DNA from: Clostridiaceae bacterium Marseille-Q3526
GTDB taxonomy: Bacteria > Bacillota > Clostridia > Lachnospirales > Lachnospiraceae
Assembly (NCBI GenBank): GCA_018223375.1
Contig: JAGTTS010000010.1
Span: forward strand, 1 to 64,000
Direction: 5' to 3'
DNA length: 64,000 nt
Position 1 is the stretch's first letter, and each line of letters starts with the position of its first letter. Under the pieces are notes generated by a model. It was not told the origin of the DNA. It saw only the letters and a list, made by a program, of their open reading frames with translations, and made no database searches. Of this stretch, positions 59,707-64,000 are shown in pieces. The translations under genes and the position numbers were made by a program.

Positions 59707-61026
59707 ATGGCAAACGATTACAGAAACAGATTTGTTACCCCAGAGACGGCAGCAAAAGCGGTTCGTTCCGGAGACTGGGTAGACTACGGCTTCGGAGCCG
59801 GCTTTCCGGAACTGATGGACAAGGCGCTGGCCAAAAGAAAAGACGAGCTTAAAGATGTAAAAATCCGCGGCGGCCTTGTCATCCGCCCCAGAATCGAGGT
59901 GGTGGAGAGCGATCCCGAACAGTCTGCATTCACCTACTACAGCTGGCATATTGGAGATTATGAGAGAAAGCTCCAAAGCCGAGGGCTCTGCCAGTTTATT
60001 CCCATGATTCTCCGCTCCCTGCCTGAGCTTTACCGCCGGCATATCCGGGTAGACGTGGCCTTCGTCCCCGTCTCCAGGCCAGATGAAAACGGTTTCTGCG
60101 GTCTGGGCATCTCCAACTATGCATGGAGAACTATTTTTGAGCAGGCCAGAACCGTTATTTTCGAAATCAACGAGCGCCTTCCCCGCCTTCAGGGTGTGGA
60201 TGGCTCCCACCGCGTCCATCTGTCGGAGGCAGACTACATTGTGGAGGGCGAGCATGAACCCATTCCTGTCCGTACTTACCGGGATCCGTCCGCCACTGAC
60301 ATCGAGATCGCAAAGCGCGTGGTGGAGGAGATTCCTGACGGGGCCGTTCTCTCCCTTGGCGTAGGCGGCGTTCCCTTTACAGTGGCCAGTATGCTGGCTG
60401 AATCTGACAGAAAGGATCTGGGCTGCCATACAGGCACCATCAGCGACGCATTTTTAGCTCTCCACAAGGCCGGAAAGCTGACCAACAGCCGCAAGGAGAT
60501 TGACACCGGATACTCTTCCTGGAATCTGGCCATGGGATCCGAGGAGCTTTACCAGTGGCTGGACGAGGAGCCGGAGCTGTTTCGCCCGGCTGACGTAGAT
60601 TACATTCACTCTCCGGAGCGTATCAGCCGGATGAAAAACGTCATCAGTATTAACGGAGGCGTAGAGCTGGATCTGATGGGACAGGAAAATGCCGAGTCGG
60701 CCGGAAGCCGCCAGCTCTCCGGAACAGGCGGACAGCTGGATTTCCTGGAAGGCGCGTTCCGCTCCGAGGGCGGAAAGGGATTTATCTGTCTGGCCTCCAC
60801 CCACAAGAAAAAGGACGGCAGCTTAAAATCCAATATTGTCCCGTTCATTCCAGGCGGCAGCACAGTTTCCGCCCCTCGAACCATGATTCAGTACGTGGCC
60901 ACAGAGTTCGGCGTAGCCAGACTCTCCGGTCTCTCCCTGAAAGAGCGGGCAGAGGCCATGGCGTCCATCGCCCACCCTGATTTCAGGGAAGAGCTTCTGC
61001 GGTACGCGGCAGAACACTTCGCCTAA
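59707..61026 (+). CDS. Acetyl-CoA hydrolase/CoA-transferase family protein lacking the catalytic Glu
   Basis: A 439-residue protein with the two-domain fold of 4-hydroxybutyrate and butyryl-CoA:acetate CoA-transferases. The second domain reads SLGVGGVPFTVASMLAESDRKDLG, then CHTGTISDAF. In active family members this place reads H-T/S-E-M, where the Glu forms the covalent CoA intermediate; here it is Gly (about residue 243). NGGVELDLMGQ and the C-terminal GGSTVSAPRTM region are normal. It may be a hydrolase, a binding protein or a transferase with another nucleophile. AAAGGAAC precedes the ATG. Confidence 0.85.
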   Translation: MANDYRNRFVTPETAAKAVRSGDWVDYGFGAGFPELMDKALAKRKDELKDVKIRGGLVIRPRIEVVESDPEQSAFTYYSWHIGDYERKLQSRGLCQFIPMILRSLPELYRRHIRVDVAFVPVSRPDENGFCGLGISNYAWRTIFEQARTVIFEINERLPRLQGVDGSHRVHLSEADYIVEGEHEPIPVRTYRDPSATDIEIAKRVVEEIPDGAVLSLGVGGVPFTVASMLAESDRKDLGCHTGTISDAFLALHKAGKLTNSRKEIDTGYSSWNLAMGSEELYQWLDEEPELFRPADVDYIHSPERISRMKNVISINGGVELDLMGQENAESAGSRQLSGTGGQLDFLEGAFRSEGGKGFICLASTHKKKDGSLKSNIVPFIPGGSTVSAPRTMIQYVATEFGVARLSGLSLKERAEAMASIAHPDFREELLRYAAEHFA

Positions 61027-61062
61027 CGTCCGGCGCTGAAATATAATTCAGTATATAACTGC

Positions 61063-61118
61063 AAACGAGGGAATCTTCCTGCGGCTTTCACATCAAAGTC
61101 CGGAAAATTCCCTCGTTT
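61063..61118. terminator. Bidirectional terminator between the CoA-transferase-like and pgi genes
   Basis: AAACGAGGGAAT (61063-61074) with ATTCCCTCGTTT (61107-61118). The loop contains GCTTTCACATCAAAGTCCGG, nearly the same as the tip of the hairpin at 52104-52152. Confidence 0.85.
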
Positions 61119-61186
61119 TAGTTTTCTGGTTTTCTTTTCTGCGCTTTTTCAGCCCTTCGCCCTTCTGACAGCCGGCAGCCTGTCTG

Positions 61187-62536
61187 CTACAGTCTCTTTA
61201 AAAGCTCTTCTCTGGCCTCCTCATAGCCTGGCTTTCCGAGAAGCGCAAACATGTTTCTCTTATAGCTCTCTACGCCTGGCTGGTTAAATGGGTTTACTCC
61301 TAACAGATAGCCGCTGATTCCGCAGGCAAACTCAAAGAAGTAGAACAGCTCTCCCAGGCAGAACTCATTCTGTTCTGGAATGTTGACCATAAGGTTTGGC
61401 ACATTTCCATCTGTATGGGCTAAAATAGTTCCGTTCATTGCGCTCTTATTTACAAAGTCCACACTCTTTCCAGCCAGATAGTTCATGCCGTCTGTATCTA
61501 CATCCTATTCCTCCAGAAGAACCTCTGCCGGAGAGCTCTCCACATTCAGAACAGTTTCGAACATAATTCTGGCTCCATCCTGAATAAACTGTCCCATAGA
61601 GTGAAGGTCTGTGGTCAGATCTACTGCCGCCGGGAAAATACCTCTCTGGTCCTTGCCCTCGCTCTCGCCGTAAAGCTGCTTCCACCACTCGGAAACATAG
61701 TGAAGGCTCGGCTCATAGTTCGCTGCAATCTCTACCTGTTTTCCTTTTCTCAGAAGGATATTTCTCACTGCCGCATAAAGCAGAGCGCCGTTTTCCTCAT
61801 AAGGCAGCTCAAGAGCCTTTCTTCTTCCGTTGGCTGCTCCCTCCATCAGCTTATCGATATCTGCTCCGCTGACTGCAATTGGAAGCAGGCCTACTGCTGT
61901 AAGAACGGAAAAACGTCCGCCTACATCGTCCGGTACGACAAAAGACTCATAGCCCTCCTCATTTGCCAGATTCTTCAGCGCGCCCTTCGCACGGTCTGTG
62001 GTGGCGTAAATTCTCTTATTCGCCTCCTCTTTTCCGTACTTCTCGATCAGCATTTTCTTAAACACACGGAATGCGATAGCAGGCTCTGTGGTAGTTCCTG
62101 ACTTGGAAATAATGTTGACAGAGAAATCCTTTCCTTCCAGAACGTCCTTCAGATCCTGAATATACTTGCTGCTGATGCTGTTTCCTACAAAGTAAATCTC
62201 CGGAGTCTTTCTCTTTCCCTTAGGAAGAACGTTATAAAAGCTGTGGCTAAAAAACTCAATTGCAGCTCTTGCTCCCAGATAGGAACCGCCGATTCCCACT
62301 ACTAAAAGCACGTCGGAATCATTCTGAATCTTCTCAGCCGCCTTTTTGATTCTGGCAAATTCTTCTTTATCATAATCAACCGGCAGATCAATCCAGCCTA
62401 AAAAGTCATTTCCTGCTCCTGTCTTGCCAACAAGTACGTCCTTAGCGCACATAACTGCGCTTTTCATGTTCTCCAGCTCCTCTGCCCTTACAAAGGGAGC
62501 TGCCTTGGAATAATCAAATGCCACTTCTCTGCCCAT
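61187..62536 (-). pseudogene. pgi: Glucose-6-phosphate isomerase gene interrupted by an in-frame TAG
   Basis: Read through, the gene encodes 449 residues, the normal length for Bacillus-type enzymes that convert glucose-6-phosphate and fructose-6-phosphate. Codon 344 is TAG (61505-61507), in the context GAATAGGAT; before it the protein reads EVLLEE and after it DVDTDGMNYLAGK, with no frame change. The piece after the stop holds the family signature GVESYKRNMFALLGKPG with the catalytic Lys, so the 343-residue product alone should be inactive. One base change explains it. TAG is a normal stop in other genes here. Sequencing error is possible. Confidence 0.88.
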
Positions 62537-62651
62537 TTTGTCTTCTCTCCTTTTCTTCTGTGCCTGATTATACTTCTACACCTGTTTAACCTTATTATAG
62601 CAATCTGTTATAAATTTATCAACCTTGTTCTGGCACAGTCTTATGATTCTC

Positions 62652-63677
62652 CTATGATTCTGCCGACAAATACTGGCGCAGCAGTTCCCCCAGGGCCTTC
62701 ATCTCCTCAGGCTTCAGATTCTTCGTCCATTCCTCCTGCTGTTTGGAGCGTTCCCGGCTGGCCGCTATCTGCTCAAGGCTGTGCTTTAAGTAATCAATAT
62801 CCCTGATTCCTTCTCCTGACGGTTCCTGGGCAGACGGCACGTTCTGGGACTCCTCCTTCAGATTTTGGAAAAGCGCGTTTTTCTCCTCCACAAGGGCAGC
62901 CGTTTTCTTCACTCTTCCCGTTTTCTCGGCCTTCAGCCTCTTTAAACCTGCAGGCTTGTCCGCCTTTTTCGCTCTGAACAGAGACGCTTTATCCTCTGCC
63001 TCGCGCTGTCTTTCCGGCATTTTAACTGCTTCTTTTATTAAACCGTCCCTGATTGCATTTTCACGGATAATCGCTTCCCTCTCGCTTAATTCATCTGTAT
63101 CCGCTTCTCTGACCGGAAGACGTCTCGCAGAATCCTGGAACCGTTCCTGTTGGCCTGCATTATCCCGGAACGCCCTGACAAGCACAGAATTATCCGTATA
63201 TTCTAAAAGCGCGTTCGCCAGACGCTGCTGTTTCAGCCCAATGCTGAAGCTGCTGTCCAAAAAAGCCAGAACCAGTCCCAGAAACGCTCCTGCCGACGCA
63301 TACAGCACGATATAATAGGAATCCAGTCTGTACCAGTAAGCGGCAAAAGAAGCCGCGCCGCCTGCCATAATTCCTAAAATTGTCATCTGAGCAGACAGAT
63401 TATTCCAGCTGTTCAGAGAAATTTTCATAAAGCGGAATCCATACATCTGCCGTTCCAGATAGGCTTCCGTATTGACGATGTTCTGATTCAGCCGGCAGGC
63501 ATTTTCCAGCTTCTGTTTCAAAGCCTTCAAATTCCTGTTTTTTGTCATTGCCATGTTGTCCGTCTCGCGGATTAATCGTTTGTAAAGGCTGCGCGTGATC
63601 AACTTGCTGATCGCTCCAATGGCCCCGATCGCTGCCAGCGCATATAAGGCTTTTCCTGTTTGTAACATTTCCAGCAT
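62652..63677 (-). CDS. Membrane protein with coiled-coil tail, function unknown
   Basis: A 341-residue protein: a hydrophobic N-terminus (ALYALAAIGAIGAISKLI), a helical region, two membrane helices (about 97-140: MTILGIMAGGAASFAAYW; IVLYASAGAFLGLVLAFL), then a long, charged cytoplasmic tail (Lys/Glu/Arg-rich, 160-341) with likely coiled coils. Not recognised as a known family. AAAGGGGAG precedes the ATG. It is upstream of pgi by 115 bases but probably not linked to it in function. Confidence 0.7.
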   Translation of the reverse strand: MLEMLQTGKALYALAAIGAIGAISKLITRSLYKRLIRETDNMAMTKNRNLKALKQKLENACRLNQNIVNTEAYLERQMYGFRFMKISLNSWNNLSAQMTILGIMAGGAASFAAYWYRLDSYYIVLYASAGAFLGLVLAFLDSSFSIGLKQQRLANALLEYTDNSVLVRAFRDNAGQQERFQDSARRLPVREADTDELSEREAIIRENAIRDGLIKEAVKMPERQREAEDKASLFRAKKADKPAGLKRLKAEKTGRVKKTAALVEEKNALFQNLKEESQNVPSAQEPSGEGIRDIDYLKHSLEQIAASRERSKQQEEWTKNLKPEEMKALGELLRQYLSAES

Positions 63678-63915
63678 AAAAAGCTCCCCTTTCTTTTCCA
63701 GATTGTTCCAGATGGCTTTTATTATAGCCGCCCAGTTTATCTTTGAAAAGGTGGAAGGGCCTAAAATCGATCGTCAAATTCCCTTATAAAATAAGGGTTT
63801 TCTGGGATTTCTCCCGCTGTTCAAGCCACTTTTTATCAGTTTTCCTGCTATAAAGACGAATTCCGTCGATCGTTTTTTCCCTTCAGACGGAACAGGATGC
63901 CGGCAGCGGCCCATA
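63678..63915. other. Intergenic region, little visible
   Basis: Contains a small stem CCCTTAT/ATAAGGG at about 63780-63797. No gene with a convincing start was found. Confidence 0.4.
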
Positions 63916-64000
63916 CTAATTCATCTGCTTGGCCATCTCTAAAATCAGGTTCACAGAATGGCGGATCGCCTGCGCCTCAAATTCTGCGTAATCCATTCCA
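63916..64000 (-). CDS. C-terminal end of an unidentified protein (5' part outside window)
   Basis: The minus-strand frame entering from the right edge reads GMDYAEFEAQAIRHSVNLIL, then EMAKQMN, and stops at TAG 63916-63918. It is helix-like and clearly codon-structured, but too short to name. Confidence 0.5.
   Translation of the reverse strand, partial: GMDYAEFEAQAIRHSVNLILEMAKQMN

Noticed and set aside
59566..60429. A 287-codon minus-strand frame opposite the CoA-transferase-like gene
   Set aside because: Shadow of a real gene with full family pattern on the plus strand.
61187..61486. The 99-residue end of pgi as an independent gene
   Set aside because: It is in the same frame as the longer piece, six codons after the TAG, has no ribosome-binding site and is the normal C-terminus of the isomerase.

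Overview
The window looks like a chromosomal segment of a spore-forming, gut-type Clostridia, most likely Lachnospiraceae. This is inferred from gene content: a YyaC-type spore protein, DUF1576, DUF5711 and DUF6282 proteins, a PTS_EIIC_2 permease, two sigma-54 activators, strong AGGAGG ribosome-binding sites and short ATGA-coupled operons. Most of it is moderately GC-rich. Positions 1 to about 4250 are clearly AT-rich and look foreign. No tRNA, rRNA, CRISPR array or prophage was seen.

Layout. 1-4215: the end of an oligopeptide ABC transporter operon (oppD-oppF-oppA) and a frameshifted DUF169 gene. 4430-4760: a probable type I toxin-antitoxin module, a 30-residue hydrophobic toxin with an antisense RNA. 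4960-8076: a decayed nucleoside phosphorylase gene split by a complete IS66 element (5033-7756) with a perfect 8-bp target duplication. 8291-14237: an operon for HAD hydrolase, ABC sugar-type importer, nucleoside hydrolase and TIM-barrel isomerase, preceded by an AraC-type response regulator. 16429-18937: a two-gene operon of a CPA2 antiporter and an ArsB/SLC13-like permease behind what reads as a fluoride (crcB-type) riboswitch with attenuator. 19035-23627: a PrpR-like sigma-54 activator, a divergent D-2-hydroxyacid dehydrogenase with a textbook sigma-54 promoter, and a PTS-IIC-like permease. 23845-30558: a second sigma-54 activator flanked by two YtcJ-type amidohydrolases, each with its own sigma-54 promoter, plus an NhaC-family antiporter. 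30559-36789: an Rpn-family nuclease gene with a likely intragenic antitoxin start, a YcxB-like protein, an ABC-class ATPase and a DUF1576 protein. 36885-41027: a glycosyltransferase pair, a radical SAM protein and a small membrane protein. 41192-47504: ppaC, flavin reductase, kinase and topB as one operon, plus ROK glucokinase. 47719-52083: a LysR regulator divergent from an amidohydrolase-like, MatC-type transporter and isocitrate-dehydrogenase-like operon. 52225-64000: transketolase, several envelope or unknown proteins, a CoA-transferase homolog lacking its catalytic Glu, a pgi gene broken by an in-frame TAG, and the end of one more gene.

Signals that the genes alone do not explain: the fluoride-type leader; three sigma-54 promoters that match their neighbouring activators; a roughly 120-nt element present in two near-full copies and one internally deleted copy between genes; and a set of intergenic terminator hairpins whose large loops share a CTTTCAGTGGAAC-like motif. 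All calls come from reading the sequence; no database search was run.
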